Below the pieces are notes generated by a model that saw nothing but the letters and a program-made list of their open reading frames with translations, made no database searches and was not told the origin of the DNA. A DNA stretch of 64,000 nucleotides from Pseudidiomarina sediminum DSM 21906 (GTDB taxonomy: Bacteria; Pseudomonadota; Gammaproteobacteria; Enterobacterales; Alteromonadaceae). The translations under genes were made by a program, and so were the position numbers. Below, in pieces: positions 46,067 to 56,573 of the stretch (the first letter of the stretch is position 1; each line of letters starts with the position of its first letter). The stretch covers positions 171,097-235,096 of the forward strand of contig NZ_AUHL01000006.1 in the NCBI RefSeq assembly GCF_000423165.1. Direction: 5' to 3'.

Positions 46067-47353
46067 TTAGTTCGCTTCGTAATCCATGACCCAGTTGACG
46101 TATAACTCAGTGCCCACTTTCAATGCGTCTTCATCGGCATAAAAGAACGGAGAGTGGTTGCTCGGTGCTGTCGCTGCATCTTGGTCAGGTGGTGTGATAC
46201 CAAGAAACACAAACAGTCCTGGCACTTCTAAGGCGTAAAATGAGAAGTCTTCAGCCCCTGTGACCAGAGCGTTCACATGTACCTTATCGTTACCTGCGAC
46301 ACGCTCCATGGTTGGGAGCATTTGGCGAGTAAGTTCAGGGTTATTAATGGTCACCGGATAACCTTCATTGATGTGCACGTGTGCTTCAGCGCCTGAACTC
46401 GCCGCAGTGTGCTCTGCAGTAGTTTTGAGTTTCTCAAAAATCTGTGCGCGGTTATCCATATCGAAGTTGCGGATGGTGCCTTCAAGATAAACACTGTCGG
46501 GAATAATGTTGTTACGCACGCCGCCTTCAACGATACCGAAGCTCACCACAGCAGGTGCCTTGGTAATGTCAATTTGACGGCTGATCACCGTTTGCGTGTT
46601 GTTGATGATCTGCGCCGCAGCAACGATAGGGTCAACGCCGCCCCATGGTCGTGAACCGTGGGTCTGACGACCTTTAACGTTAATTTCAAAGCGGTCTGAT
46701 GAGGCCATAAGTGGACCTTCACGATAGCCGATATGGCCTGTGGTGCCGGCAGACCAGACGTGAATACCAAAGACTGCGTCAGGGGTCAGGTCACTAAACA
46801 AACCCTGCTCGAGCATGAGCTCAGCACCACCTTCCTCACCCTTAGGCGCCCCTTCTTCAGCAGGTTGGAAAATAAACATCACGGTGCCAGCGATGTCGTC
46901 TTTCATTGCTGCCAGTTGTTGTGCTGCGCCCATTAGCATCGCCACGTGTAAGTCGTGACCACAGGCATGCATAACGCCAACTTCTTCACCGCGATACTCG
47001 CCTTTGGCGGTGGATTTAAAAGGGATGTCCGTTTGTTCGGTAACAGGTAAAGCATCCATATCAGCACGCAAGGCTACGACAGGTCCCGGTTTGCCACCTT
47101 TTAAAATACCGACCACGCCAGTGTGTGCAATACCTGTTTGCACCTCCATGCCAAGCCCTTCAAGGTGTTCAGCAACAAGTTTCGAGGTACGGAATTCGCG
47201 ATTACTGAGTTCTGGGTGTTGGTGTAAATCACGACGCCATTCGATCACTTGTGCTTCTAAATCAGCAGAAATACGCACAGGTTCTTGCGCGAAGCTGGGT
47301 GCTGACGCAGCAAAGGTGCAGGTCGCAAGGGCAAGGAGGGAGCGTTTAAACAT
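46067..47353 (-). CDS. Exported M20 amidohydrolase
   Basis: The 428-residue product has a signal peptide (cleavage near residue 22, SFAQ) and an M20D peptidase/amidohydrolase fold: WRRDLHQHPELSNREFRTSK, VALRADMDALPVTEQTD, MHACGHDLHVAMLMGAAQQL with the metal Cys/His, FQPAEEGAPKGEEGG and ALVTGAEDFSFYA. It resembles IAA-amino-acid or N-acyl amino-acid hydrolases that act on acylated amino acids. Export to the periplasm suggests scavenging of N-acyl amino acids. It lies 25 bp upstream of the acetyl-CoA hydrolase gene in the same direction, so it may be in that operon. Confidence 0.93.
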   Translation of the reverse strand: MFKRSLLALATCTFAASAPSFAQEPVRISADLEAQVIEWRRDLHQHPELSNREFRTSKLVAEHLEGLGMEVQTGIAHTGVVGILKGGKPGPVVALRADMDALPVTEQTDIPFKSTAKGEYRGEEVGVMHACGHDLHVAMLMGAAQQLAAMKDDIAGTVMFIFQPAEEGAPKGEEGGAELMLEQGLFSDLTPDAVFGIHVWSAGTTGHIGYREGPLMASSDRFEINVKGRQTHGSRPWGGVDPIVAAAQIINNTQTVISRQIDITKAPAVVSFGIVEGGVRNNIIPDSVYLEGTIRNFDMDNRAQIFEKLKTTAEHTAASSGAEAHVHINEGYPVTINNPELTRQMLPTMERVAGNDKVHVNALVTGAEDFSFYALEVPGLFVFLGITPPDQDAATAPSNHSPFFYADEDALKVGTELYVNWVMDYEAN

Positions 47354-47410
47354 GGCAAATCACCTTTTTGAGTTGTTATGAGATGTGATTTGAGTATGCC
47401 TTTTTGTGTT

Positions 47411-48052
47411 TTAGTTTGCCAATACGGCTTTTGTCGTAGCTGCAACGAATAAGGGATAATCGGGCGGTGGTGCGACCACTGCAATCGTTTCACCTTGGTA
47501 AGTAAAGGCTAACTTCCAAGCGTGCAGATGAAGGTTGGCGTGGGGTTCACCGCCGTAGCGTTGATCGCCGACGATAGGAACCCCCAAACTTTTCAAAGCG
47601 ACCCGCAACTGGTGGGTGCGGCCAGTGGTTGGTTTTAGGAGATAAAGACGATAGCTAGGGGCTATGGTATGACTCACAAATTGCGTCCGTGCCGGGTTTT
47701 CTTTGCGATGACTCAGTCGCCAGTTGCCGCGGCGTGCTTTTTCCATGTCACCGATAATCCAACCTTGCTTTTTCTTGGGTTTGCCAGCGGCGATGGCCAA
47801 ATAGGTTTTGGCGATGCTTCGTTCAGCGAACTGCTGACTTAAAGCTTTTGCCGCTGCAGCATTACGCGCAACCAGCAGCGCGCCTGAAGTTGGGGTATCG
47901 AGGCGATGCACCGGCCATAAGCGTTCGCCGAGCTGGTCCGCCAATTGATGAACAATGCTTGGTTCATGGTCATTGGCATGCATAGGTGCGCCGGCGGGCT
48001 TATTTAGCACGTAAAAATCAGGGTGTTGAAACACTAGGGTTAACTCACGCAT
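47411..48052 (-). CDS. RluA-family RNA pseudouridine synthase
   Basis: The 213-residue protein has the catalytic motif HRLDTPTSGALLVARN and the motif PTTGRTHQLRVALKSLG, and FYVLNKPAGAPMHAND near the start. There is no S4 domain. The size points to a small single-domain member that modifies a tRNA or rRNA uridine; the target cannot be told. It is divergent from trmH. Confidence 0.9.
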   Translation of the reverse strand: MRELTLVFQHPDFYVLNKPAGAPMHANDHEPSIVHQLADQLGERLWPVHRLDTPTSGALLVARNAAAAKALSQQFAERSIAKTYLAIAAGKPKKKQGWIIGDMEKARRGNWRLSHRKENPARTQFVSHTIAPSYRLYLLKPTTGRTHQLRVALKSLGVPIVGDQRYGGEPHANLHLHAWKLAFTYQGETIAVVAPPPDYPLFVAATTKAVLAN

Positions 48053-48142
48053 GCCGTTATACTCTTAAAAAACTCATTCGTTTCGTTGTGCGATTGTGCG
48101 CTAGCCTTTGCCATGCGCCAAGCAGCAAACTTTAGGTAAGTT

Positions 48143-48823
48143 ATGTCACCAGAACGTTATGCTCGAATCAATGCTCTGCTTGACCAGCGTCAGCCCGATC
48201 TTACGCTTTGTCTTGAGAGTGTCCACAAAAACCATAATTTGTCTGCCCTCATTCGCACCGCGGATGCAGTGGGCTTACATGATGTACATGCAGTCTGGTT
48301 TGATCGGCGCGGGAAAGTGAAAGGTGGCACAGCGATGGGCTCACAGCAGTGGGTAAAAGTACACCATCACTCCAGCACTGAAGAAGCCTTTGCGGCGTTA
48401 AAGCAACAAAATATGCAGGTGTTGGTGACACACTTGTCGCCGTCGGCAGTGCACTTTCGTGAAATTGATTATACCAAGCCGACCGCCATTTTATTCGGGC
48501 AGGAGAAGAAAGGTGTCTCGGAACAGGCCCTTGCATTGGCAGATAAACATGTTGTGATCCCTATGGTGGGCATGGCTGAGTCGTTAAATGTATCGGTAGC
48601 GGCAGCAACCATTCTTTATGAAGCGCAACGTCAACGCGAAGCCGCGGGCATGTATGCACAACCGCGTTTGAGTGCCGCCGAACGTCATCGGGTTCTCTTT
48701 GAAGGGGGCCATCCGATTTTTGCGAAAATTTGCCGCCGTAAAAACTTGCCGTACCCACCACTGGATGCGCAAGGGCAAATTGCTGCCGATGAGACGTGGT
48801 GGCAGGCGATAAGGTCAGCGTAA
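48143..48823 (+). CDS. trmH: tRNA (guanosine(18)-2'-O)-methyltransferase
   Basis: The 226-residue SPOUT enzyme matches TrmH: MSPERYARINALLDQRQPDL at the start, VHKNHNLSALIRTADAVGLH, VLFQ-type motif AILFGQEKKGVSEQALALAD, and MVGMAESLNVSVAAATILYE (trefoil knot). It methylates G18 of the tRNA D-loop using SAM. It is followed by recG after 1 bp, the ancestral pairing also seen beside spoT in other gammaproteobacteria. AGGT precedes the ATG. Confidence 0.95.
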   Translation: MSPERYARINALLDQRQPDLTLCLESVHKNHNLSALIRTADAVGLHDVHAVWFDRRGKVKGGTAMGSQQWVKVHHHSSTEEAFAALKQQNMQVLVTHLSPSAVHFREIDYTKPTAILFGQEKKGVSEQALALADKHVVIPMVGMAESLNVSVAAATILYEAQRQREAAGMYAQPRLSAAERHRVLFEGGHPIFAKICRRKNLPYPPLDAQGQIAADETWWQAIRSA

Positions 48824-48824
48824 C

Positions 48825-50906
48825 ATGCAATCTGGACTGCATAAGATACCCTTAACTGTCTTAAAAGGCGTAGGACCGAAACTGCAAGAGCGTCTGATGA
48901 ATAAGTTAGGCCTCGAGAATTTGCAGGATGTGCTGTTGCACTTGCCGCTACGGTATGAAGATCGTTCAAGGATTTACCCCATTGCGGCGCTACAGCCTGG
49001 AACTAGTGCGACAGTGATCGCCCATGTCGTGAGTGCCGATGTGGTCTACGGACGCCGCAGAATGCTCAAAGTGAAAGTACGCGATGCCAGTGGTGGTCTG
49101 AACCTGGTCTTTTTCCAATTTAGTGCGGCACAACTGAAGCAGTTTGCCCAAGGTACTCAATTACAGCTGTTTGGTGAAGCACGACGTGGACAGCATGGCC
49201 CAGACATGATTCACCCGGAGTATAAAATCATTGAGGGTGAAGCCCCACGGTTGGCGGCACAGACACTCACCCCCGTGTACCCAACCACCGAAGGGGTACA
49301 GCAAGCTACTTTGCGGAAACTCAGTGAGCAAGCCCTCACTTATTTGAATGATAAGGTCTTACCTGAACTAATGCCGGAGGCGTTGCGACCGCAGGGGATG
49401 GAGCTGACTGCTGCGATTCGACTGCTGCACCGACCACCGCTGGATGTTAGTTTGACTCAGCTACAAGATGGCACTCACCCGGCCCAATATCGCTTGGCGA
49501 TGGAAGAGTTAATTGCGCATCAACTCAGTTTATTAAAGTTGCGTGAAATTAAACAACAGCACCCAGCACGCGCACTGAAAGCGAATCCGCAACTTGAACA
49601 ACGCTTTTTGGCACAGTTACCTTTCCAACCCACTGCGGCACAACAACGTGTCGTCACAGAGCTGCAGCAAGACTTAGCCCTGCCAATGCCGATGATGCGC
49701 TTGGTTCAAGGTGATGTTGGAGCGGGGAAAACGCTCGTCGCTGCGCTGGCGGCCTTAACGGCTATTGGTGAAGGCGCGCAAGTCGCGTTAATGGCGCCGA
49801 CGGAAATTTTAGCCGAGCAGCATGCGCTTACGTTCCAGCAATGGTTTGCGCCACTCGGCATTCAGGTGGAACTGTTGATTGGCAAGCACACTGCGAAGCA
49901 GCGTAAAGCGACCTTAGCCGCACTGGCCAACGGCACGATTCAAATGTTAGTGGGCACTCACGCGCTCTTTCAAGCTGAGGTGACCTATCAAAACCTTTCT
50001 TTAGTGATTATTGATGAGCAGCACAGATTTGGTGTGCATCAACGTTTAGAATTGCGTGAAAAAGGAGTGCAACAAGGCTATCAACCTCATCAGCTGATCA
50101 TGACTGCGACACCGATCCCGCGGACCTTAGCGATGACTGCTTATGCGGATCTCGCGACCTCGATTATTGATGAGTTGCCACCGGGCCGAACGCCTGTTAC
50201 CACGGTCGCAATTCCGGACACGCGTCGTGAACAAGTGATTGAAAGGGTTTACCAAGTATGTAATGAAGAACAGCGTCAAGCCTATTGGGTTTGTACGCTG
50301 ATTGAAGAGTCTGAAACCTTGCAATGTCAGGCCGCAGAAGATACCGCGAATCAGTTGGCGGATGCTTTGCCTGATTTACGCATTGGCTTGGTCCATGGCC
50401 GCTTAAAAAGCGCTGAGAAAGATGCTGTGATGCAAGCGTTTAAAGCGCATGAGCTTGATCTTTTAGTCGCCACCACGGTTATTGAAGTAGGCGTGGATGT
50501 GCCAAACGCCAGCTTGATGATTATTGAAAATCCGGAGCGCTTGGGCTTGGCACAACTGCACCAGCTACGTGGACGCGTTGGCCGCGGTGCCGTAGCGAGT
50601 CATTGTGTGCTGTTGTATCACGCACCTTTGTCAAAAACAGCGACCCAAAGGCTGGGGGTCTTGCGTGATACCAATGATGGATTTGTGATCGCCCAAAAAG
50701 ATCTTGAGTTGCGAGGGCCAGGCGAGTTACTTGGACAGCGACAAACTGGGGTGACCGAAATGCGGGTCGCAGATGTGATGAAGCATCAACATTTACTGCC
50801 AGAGGCCCAAGACATTGCACACACGCTGTGGCACGATTATCGACAAACATCGGAAGCGCTCATTCAACGGTGGTTACCACGCCGAGACCACTACGCCCAA
50901 GCGTGA
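48825..50906 (+). CDS. recG: ATP-dependent DNA helicase RecG
   Basis: The 693-residue protein contains an N-terminal wedge/OB domain, and helicase motifs RLVQGDVGAGKTLVA (Walker A), IIDEQHRFGVHQR (DEAH-like), MTATPIPRTLAM, VHGRLKSAEK and TTVIEVGVDVPNASLM, then LHQLRGRVGRG. RecG remodels branched DNA, including stalled forks and Holliday junctions. It overlaps nothing and lies 1 bp after trmH. A start at ATG 48825 gives the usual length. Confidence 0.96.
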   Translation: MQSGLHKIPLTVLKGVGPKLQERLMNKLGLENLQDVLLHLPLRYEDRSRIYPIAALQPGTSATVIAHVVSADVVYGRRRMLKVKVRDASGGLNLVFFQFSAAQLKQFAQGTQLQLFGEARRGQHGPDMIHPEYKIIEGEAPRLAAQTLTPVYPTTEGVQQATLRKLSEQALTYLNDKVLPELMPEALRPQGMELTAAIRLLHRPPLDVSLTQLQDGTHPAQYRLAMEELIAHQLSLLKLREIKQQHPARALKANPQLEQRFLAQLPFQPTAAQQRVVTELQQDLALPMPMMRLVQGDVGAGKTLVAALAALTAIGEGAQVALMAPTEILAEQHALTFQQWFAPLGIQVELLIGKHTAKQRKATLAALANGTIQMLVGTHALFQAEVTYQNLSLVIIDEQHRFGVHQRLELREKGVQQGYQPHQLIMTATPIPRTLAMTAYADLATSIIDELPPGRTPVTTVAIPDTRREQVIERVYQVCNEEQRQAYWVCTLIEESETLQCQAAEDTANQLADALPDLRIGLVHGRLKSAEKDAVMQAFKAHELDLLVATTVIEVGVDVPNASLMIIENPERLGLAQLHQLRGRVGRGAVASHCVLLYHAPLSKTATQRLGVLRDTNDGFVIAQKDLELRGPGELLGQRQTGVTEMRVADVMKHQHLLPEAQDIAHTLWHDYRQTSEALIQRWLPRRDHYAQA

Positions 50907-50945
50907 TTTCGTAGTACACTAGATGCTCATTTGAGAAAAGGCTAG

Positions 50946-51704
50946 ATGATGAAAGATTCGAAGTCAGACACCATTGATTTTGGTTACCAGCAGGTGGCCA
51001 AAGAAGAGAAGCAAGGCCTTGTAGCCAATGTCTTTAATTCGGTGGCAAAAAAATACGACATCATGAATGACGTTATGTCGTTTGGTATTCACCGTCTTTG
51101 GAAGCGTTATACCATTGATTGCAGTGGTGTGCGTACGGGGATGAAAGTTCTCGACATCGCGGGTGGAACCGGCGATTTAACTGCGCAATTTTCGCGTCGC
51201 GTTGGGCCAACCGGTAACGTCGTATTGGCGGATATTAACCAAGCAATGCTTGATGTTGGGCGCGATAAACTCCGCAATATGGGGATTGTCGGGAATGTCG
51301 ATTACGTTCAGGCAAATGCTGAAGAGCTGCCGTTTGAGGACGATGCATTCGATATCATCACCATCGCTTTTGGTTTACGCAACGTCACTGATAAGCAAAA
51401 AGCGCTGGAGTCGATGTTCCGTGTGCTGAAGCCCGGTGGACGTTTGATTGTGCTTGAATTCTCAAAACCTGTGCCGCCGCTGCTTTCGCAAGCGTATGAC
51501 TTCTACTCGTTTAATGTGTTGCCGAAAATGGGACAGTTGGTCGCCGGTGATGCCGAAAGTTATCAGTACTTGGCCGAATCCATTCGAATGCACCCTGATC
51601 AAGAAACCTTGAAAGGGATGATGCAACAGGCTGGCTTTGAGCAGGTTACCTATGACAACTTGACCGGTGGTATTGTGGCCATGCACCGAGGGTTTAAATT
51701 TTAA
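50946..51704 (+). CDS. ubiE: Ubiquinone/menaquinone biosynthesis methyltransferase
   Basis: The 252-residue methyltransferase matches Ubi[21 protein letters not shown], then [23 protein letters not shown] motif [15 protein letters not shown], and [20 protein letters not shown]. It methylates the C2 position of the quinone ring. ATGATG offers two close starts. It begins the ubiE-ubiJ-ubiB cluster; ubiJ starts at its last base. Confidence 0.96.
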   Translation: MMKDSKSDTIDFGYQQVAKEEKQGLVANVFNSVAKKYDIMNDVMSFGIHRLWKRYTIDCSGVRTGMKVLDIAGGTGDLTAQFSRRVGPTGNVVLADINQAMLDVGRDKLRNMGIVGNVDYVQANAEELPFEDDAFDIITIAFGLRNVTDKQKALESMFRVLKPGGRLIVLEFSKPVPPLLSQAYDFYSFNVLPKMGQLVAGDAESYQYLAESIRMHPDQETLKGMMQQAGFEQVTYDNLTGGIVAMHRGFKF

Positions 51705-52306
51705 TGTTGTGGACGGTACTCCCTACACAGTTGATAGAGTTTGGTGCGCAGCAACTGCTAGCACTTGACCCGAGCAGTCAAGCTGAGCAGCAAAAGCTTG
51801 CTGGGCGACGTTTGCGCGTGACCTTAAAAGAGCTGGGTAAGCCACTTACGTTAACGGTGACAGAGACGCAGGTCTTGCTGAGCTGGATTGATACTGCTGA
51901 GGTGGACTGCCACATCATTACCGAGCTTGCGGTGTTACCTGAGTTGCGTGAAAGTGCCAATATCACCCGTTTGATTAAGGCGGATAAGCTCGACATCGAA
52001 GGTGATCCAATGCTGGCGCAGCAGCTCAGTAAGCTCTTTAGCGAGCGCGATATTGATTGGCCTGAGCAGCTGTCACAGCGCCTTGGCGATGTACCTGCGC
52101 AACTTATCGTCAGTGGGTTCCGCCGAGCACGCAAAGGTATTCAGCAGCTGCTACAAGATCAGCAGCAATGGGTGAAAGATGCGCTGGTAGAAGAGCAACG
52201 TGTAGTGCCAGCACGTGAGCATTTTGAGCAATTTCAACGCGAGGTGCAGGGGTTACGTGCACAGTTGGATAAACTCGAACGGCAATTACGGCAACAACGA
52301 GATTAA
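51704..52306 (+). CDS. ubiJ: Ubiquinone biosynthesis accessory factor UbiJ
   Basis: The 200-residue protein has an SCP2-like lipid-binding domain, the family opening [20 protein letters not shown] and the C-terminal helix with charged repeats. UbiJ acts with UbiK as a scaffold and lipid carrier in the soluble ubiquinone-synthesis complex. Overlapping the ubiE stop and followed at once by ubiB, it sits in its usual operon. It is expected to be cytoplasmic. Confidence 0.93.
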   Translation: MLWTVLPTQLIEFGAQQLLALDPSSQAEQQKLAGRRLRVTLKELGKPLTLTVTETQVLLSWIDTAEVDCHIITELAVLPELRESANITRLIKADKLDIEGDPMLAQQLSKLFSERDIDWPEQLSQRLGDVPAQLIVSGFRRARKGIQQLLQDQQQWVKDALVEEQRVVPAREHFEQFQREVQGLRAQLDKLERQLRQQRD

Positions 52307-52308
52307 TC

Positions 52309-53955
52309 ATGCGAGCGAAGCGACTTTACCAAATCACCCGCACGTTTTTGCATTACGGTTTAAATGAACTGATTCCAGCGAAATGGATGCCGTGGTCAGT
52401 GCGGTTAGCCCGTTACGGTTTATTTTGGATCCCGAATCGTCACAAGCATCGCCCTGCTGGCGAACGTTTGCGTTTAGCGCTCGAATCACTTGGGCCGGTG
52501 TGGGTGAAGTTCGGGCAGATGCTTTCCACCCGCCGTGATTTGTTACCCCCCGATATTGCGTTGGAGCTGGCGAAGCTGCAAGACAAAGTGAAGCCATTTC
52601 CGGGCGCTCAGGCGCAACAATTGATCGAGAAAGCACTAGGCCTGACTTCGGTGGATGAGGCGTTTGACGACTTTTCGGTGACACCGTTGGCGTCTGCCTC
52701 AATCGCTCAAGTGCACACGGCACGTTTGAAGCACGGCGATGATGCGGGTGCGGATATTGTCATCAAGGTCATTCGGCCAGATATTCGCGCGGCGATTTCA
52801 GCCGATCTACGCCTGATGGAAACCTTAGCTGGTGTGTTGGCCAAACATTTACCGGATGGACGTCGTTTGAAGCCGCGCGAGGTGGTAAAGGAATATCGTA
52901 AAACCTTACTTGACGAGCTTGATCTCGCCCGTGAAGCCGCCAATGCAATTCAGTTACGCCGTAATTTTGAAGACTCGCCGTTACTTTATATTCCAAAAGT
53001 TTACAGTGATTACAGTCGTCACAACGTAATGGTGATGGAACGGATTAACGGTATCCCTGTTAGCGATGTTGAGACCCTAACCGCGCTTGGGGTTGATATG
53101 AAGAAACTCGCCGAACGTGGTGTTGAAGTGTTTTTCACGCAAGTGTTCCGCGATAGCTTTTTCCATGCCGATATGCACCCTGGTAATATCTTTGTGTCGC
53201 GTGAACATCCCGCTGATCCTCAATATTTAGGGATTGATTTTGGTATTGTCGGCACGTTAAACCGTGAAGATAAACGTTATCTTGCGGAAAACTTTTTAGC
53301 GTTCTTTAACCGTGATTACCGGAAAGTTGCAGAATTGCATGTGGATTCAGGCTGGGTGCCGAGCCATATTAACGTTGAGGAGTTTGAGTCGGCAATTCGG
53401 ACTGTCTGTGAGCCGATTTTCAATAAGCCTTTGGCGGAGATTTCGTTTGGCCATGTACTGGTGAATTTGTTCAATACCGCCCGGCGCTTTGAGATGGAAG
53501 TGCAGCCACAGTTGGTGTTGCTGCAGAAAACCTTATTATATGTTGAAGGTTTAGGCCGTACCTTGTACCCGCAATTGGACCTTTGGCAAACCGCGAAACC
53601 GTTTCTTGAGCGCTGGATGCAGGAACAGTTAGGCTGGCGTGCCGTATTACGCTCGGTGAAGGAGCATGCGCCGTATTGGACTGAAAAGCTGCCGGAAATG
53701 CCAACCTTGCTTTATGATTATTTGCGGACGCAAAAAACACATGTTGCGCAACAGCGACAGGTTTCGACGGCGCTTATTGAGAGCCAGCGAGCAATGGCAT
53801 GGCGCATTTGGTGGGGCGTTGCCAGTGGCGCAACTTTACTCACCAGCACGTTATTTTGGGTGACTGAACAGCATGTCGCTATGACAGCCGCGAGCTGTCT
53901 TGTGACTGTGGTAAGTATTTTTATGAGTTGGCGCACGCCGACCGCAACGAAATGA
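52309..53955 (+). CDS. ubiB: Ubiquinone biosynthesis atypical kinase UbiB
   Basis: The 548-residue ABC1/ADCK protein has the KxGQ-type segment [20 protein letters not shown] and [14 protein letters not shown], and kinase-like catalytic residues in [12 protein letters not shown] and [11 protein letters not shown]. Two hydrophobic helices near the C-terminus fit the membrane-anchor of UbiB. The protein is an ATPase needed for early ubiquinone steps. It follows ubiJ by 2 bp and precedes tatA by 7 bp. Confidence 0.96.
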   Translation: MRAKRLYQITRTFLHYGLNELIPAKWMPWSVRLARYGLFWIPNRHKHRPAGERLRLALESLGPVWVKFGQMLSTRRDLLPPDIALELAKLQDKVKPFPGAQAQQLIEKALGLTSVDEAFDDFSVTPLASASIAQVHTARLKHGDDAGADIVIKVIRPDIRAAISADLRLMETLAGVLAKHLPDGRRLKPREVVKEYRKTLLDELDLAREAANAIQLRRNFEDSPLLYIPKVYSDYSRHNVMVMERINGIPVSDVETLTALGVDMKKLAERGVEVFFTQVFRDSFFHADMHPGNIFVSREHPADPQYLGIDFGIVGTLNREDKRYLAENFLAFFNRDYRKVAELHVDSGWVPSHINVEEFESAIRTVCEPIFNKPLAEISFGHVLVNLFNTARRFEMEVQPQLVLLQKTLLYVEGLGRTLYPQLDLWQTAKPFLERWMQEQLGWRAVLRSVKEHAPYWTEKLPEMPTLLYDYLRTQKTHVAQQRQVSTALIESQRAMAWRIWWGVASGATLLTSTLFWVTEQHVAMTAASCLVTVVSIFMSWRTPTATK

Positions 53956-53962
53956 GGTTGAT

Positions 53963-54163
53963 ATGGGTATCGGTTTTTGGCAACTGCTGATTGTTTTAGC
54001 AATCGTTTTGTTACTGTTCGGAAGCAAGCGTTTACGCAGCTTAGGCAGTGATTTAGGTTCGGCGATTAAAGGGTTTAAAAAGTCAGTCAGTGATGATGAG
54101 ACAAGCTCAACCGAAGCGCAGAAAAAAGTCGACAGTAAGAACGACACCGATAAAGATGCGTAA
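53963..54163 (+). CDS. tatA: Sec-independent translocase subunit TatA
   Basis: The 66-residue protein has one N-terminal transmembrane helix ([20 protein letters not shown]), an amphipathic helix and an acidic/basic tail, as in TatA. It polymerises to form the twin-arginine translocation pore. It sits directly between ubiB and tatB as in many gammaproteobacteria. Confidence 0.94.
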   Translation: MGIGFWQLLIVLAIVLLLFGSKRLRSLGSDLGSAIKGFKKSVSDDETSSTEAQKKVDSKNDTDKDA

Positions 54164-54168
54164 GTACG

Positions 54169-54519
54169 ATGTTTGATATTGGCTTCTGGGAGCTATTATT
54201 GGTCTCTTTAGTCGGCCTGTTAGTGCTGGGGCCGGAGCGACTGCCAGCAGCTTTGCGCGCGGTGCAACGTGGTGTGCACAAAGTGAAAAGCTTTGGTTCG
54301 TCGGTACAAGCTGAGCTAAACCATGAGTTACGGATTAAAGAGCTGCATGAGCATTTACGAAAAGCTGAAGCACTTGATGCGGAACAGTTGTCGCCGGAGT
54401 TACAGCGGTCGATGAGTGAGCTGCGTCAGGCCGCAGCTGCAGTGCAGCGTCCTTATGCGAAAGATGCGAACACAAAGCCCACCCCACCCGAACCTTCGGA
54501 TGAGTCGAAGTCTTCATGA
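54169..54519 (+). CDS. tatB: Sec-independent translocase subunit TatB
   Basis: The 116-residue protein begins with the TatB signature [20 protein letters not shown] and [14 protein letters not shown], one transmembrane segment followed by a long amphipathic helix. TatB with TatC recognises twin-arginine signal peptides. It overlaps tatC by 4 bp and follows tatA by 5 bp. Confidence 0.94.
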   Translation: MFDIGFWELLLVSLVGLLVLGPERLPAALRAVQRGVHKVKSFGSSVQAELNHELRIKELHEHLRKAEALDAEQLSPELQRSMSELRQAAAAVQRPYAKDANTKPTPPEPSDESKSS

Positions 54520-55253
54520 GTGAATCTCCATTAATCGACCATTTACTTGAATTACGTGGCCGTGTGCTTCGCAGTGTAGTGGTCGTGCTGGCCATTTTTG
54601 CCGTGTTGGCAGTGTTTGCTGACGAGTTATATAGCTATTTGGCTGCGCCTATGTTGGCGAGTTTGCCGCAAGGTAGTAGCTTAATTGCGACCGACGTAGC
54701 GACACCATTTTTTACCCCGTTTAAGCTGGCCTTAGTGGTCGCCGTGGCACTTGCGGTACCAGTGTTACTGTGGCAATTGTGGGCATTTATTGCACCAGGA
54801 CTGTACCGTCGTGAAAAGCGTTTGGTGATGCCATTAATGGTTTCTAGTACCTTGCTCTTTTATGCCGGCGTAGCCTTCGCTTACTGGGTTGTGTTGCCGC
54901 TGGCATTGAACTTTTTGGCAAATGCAGCGCCTGAAGGAGTAACCGTTGCCACGGATATCGCCCGCTATTTGGACTTTGTACTGGCGATTTTTATGGCGTT
55001 TGGAATTGCGTTTGAAACGCCGGTGGCGATTATATTGCTCTGTTGGACAGGGGTGACGACAGTCAAATCCTTGCGTGAAAAGCGTGCCTATGTCATTGTC
55101 ATAGCCTTTATTGTCGGCATGATCTTAACGCCGCCGGACGTTATTTCGCAGACTTTACTAGCAATTCCAATGTGGTTGCTATTTGAACTTGGCTTGCTGA
55201 TTGCTAGTCTATATCAAAAATCACCGCGCTCTGCAGATGCCGCGCGCGATTGA
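54516..55253 (+). CDS. tatC: Sec-independent translocase subunit TatC
   Basis: The 245-residue protein has six hydrophobic helices and conserved TatC sequence: [20 protein letters not shown], then [10 protein letters not shown] and [14 protein letters not shown]. It is the twin-arginine signal receptor of the Tat complex. It is translationally coupled to tatB and sits in the expected operon. Confidence 0.95.
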   Translation: MSESPLIDHLLELRGRVLRSVVVVLAIFAVLAVFADELYSYLAAPMLASLPQGSSLIATDVATPFFTPFKLALVVAVALAVPVLLWQLWAFIAPGLYRREKRLVMPLMVSSTLLFYAGVAFAYWVVLPLALNFLANAAPEGVTVATDIARYLDFVLAIFMAFGIAFETPVAIILLCWTGVTTVKSLREKRAYVIVIAFIVGMILTPPDVISQTLLAIPMWLLFELGLLIASLYQKSPRSADAARD

Positions 55254-55280
55254 ATAACTAAGAAGTAGGAATCATTACTG

Positions 55281-55757
55281 ATGCTGAAACTGTTTAGCTT
55301 AGGAAGCGCCGTTGTTGGTTTATCGCTCGCAACCTTATGGACGCCAATGGCAGAAGCTCAAGAAGCAACCATGCAGCAACTTCGTGACTGTGCAGCGATT
55401 GAAAACCCGTTACAACGTTTGGTTTGTTATGACAAGTTAGTGGCGGGTGATGGGGCGTATACCCCAGCACGTGCTAGTCAAGTTAACGACAAAGAAGGTG
55501 CGTTCGGTCGAGAGCATCATGTCGAAACCCAAGACGTGCCGAATGAAATACATTTACAACTTGCAAGCGTCCATGAAAATGCTCTGGGTAAATTGGAGTT
55601 CACGTTTACTAACGGCCAAAAGTGGTTACAAATTGACAGTGTTGCATGGCCTCGACCAAAACAAGGAAGCTACTTTATTGAACGAGCAGCACTCAATAGT
55701 TTTATGCTTGGACGGGAAGGTGAGAATCGCCGTATGCGAGTCCGCCGAGTCGAGTGA
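55281..55757 (+). CDS. Exported protein with CxxIxxxxxRLxCYD motif
   Basis: The 158-residue protein has a signal peptide (cleavage near residue 26, AEA-Q) and, in the mature part, the motif CAAIENPLQRLVCYDKL. This cysteine motif is shared by small periplasmic proteins, including those called VasI/TagN-type in type VI secretion loci; I see no T6SS genes here. The beta-rich C-terminus includes LEFTFTNGQKWLQIDSV and RRMRVRRV. Role is unknown. It lies between tatC and tatD, 27 bp after tatC. Confidence 0.75.
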   Translation: MLKLFSLGSAVVGLSLATLWTPMAEAQEATMQQLRDCAAIENPLQRLVCYDKLVAGDGAYTPARASQVNDKEGAFGREHHVETQDVPNEIHLQLASVHENALGKLEFTFTNGQKWLQIDSVAWPRPKQGSYFIERAALNSFMLGREGENRRMRVRRVE

Positions 55758-55760
55758 TTT

Positions 55761-56573
55761 GTGATACAAGCCACTGATTTTCGTTGGTTCGATGGTGGTG
55801 TCAATATTACCCATAGCAAGCTACACGATCAGCTTGAGGATGTGTTAGCAAGAGCTGCGAATGTTGGCGTTGTCGAATTACTCGCGATAGCTTGTAATCT
55901 TGAGGATACGCGGACACTTTGCCAATTGGCGGAGCGTTATCCACAACTACGTGTCACTGCTGGTGTTCACCCGCATGATGCCGCTGCTGCACCGGCTGAT
56001 TTAGCACGTCAATTGTTGGCCTTGGCTCAGCAGCCTGCAGTAGTTGCGATTGGTGAGTGTGGTCTTGATTTCAATCGCAATTACTCACCACCAGAGGTAC
56101 AGCGACAGGTTTTCGAAACCCAGTTGCAGGTTGCGGCAGAGTTAGGTTTACCTGTGTATTTACATGAGCGCGATGCGTTCACGGACCAACTTGCCTACCT
56201 TAAGCGGTACCGTTCCTCAATCCCGGCGATGCTCGCGCATTGCTTTACCGGAAGTTGCGAGGAACTCGAAGGTTATCTACAGTTAGATTGTTATATTGGT
56301 ATCACAGGTTGGGTATGTGATGAGCGCCGTGGGGGAGCTCTTCGCGAAGCAGTACCTATGATTCCATCGGATCGCTTGGTGTTAGAGACGGATGCGCCGT
56401 TTTTATTACCTCGAACGCTCCGCCCCCGTCCCAGCTATAATGAGCCATGTTGGCTTCCAGAGATAGCAAGCGTCGTTGCGCAACTCCGGGATGAATCTTT
56501 GACCAACCTGAGCGCGGCGACTTGGCGAAATAGTCAAAGGTTGTTTGGGTGCGAAGGATGGCGACAAAATTAA
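55761..56573 (+). CDS. tatD: TatD-family DNase
   Basis: The 270-residue metal-dependent hydrolase has the TatD-clade opening FDGGVNITHSKL, then VTAGVHPHDAAAA, AIGECGLDFNRN, LHERDAF, HCFTG and LETDAPFLLPRTL, which carry metal ligands. TatD has 3'-5' exonuclease activity. Start GTG 55761 is weakly supported by GAG 7-9 nt upstream. Its end overlaps the following gene start. Confidence 0.9.
   Translation: MIQATDFRWFDGGVNITHSKLHDQLEDVLARAANVGVVELLAIACNLEDTRTLCQLAERYPQLRVTAGVHPHDAAAAPADLARQLLALAQQPAVVAIGECGLDFNRNYSPPEVQRQVFETQLQVAAELGLPVYLHERDAFTDQLAYLKRYRSSIPAMLAHCFTGSCEELEGYLQLDCYIGITGWVCDERRGGALREAVPMIPSDRLVLETDAPFLLPRTLRPRPSYNEPCWLPEIASVVAQLRDESLTNLSAATWRNSQRLFGCEGWRQN

Noticed and set aside
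55281..55757. Type VI secretion component
   Set aside because: Only a short cysteine motif resembles VasI-type proteins, and no T6SS gene is nearby.
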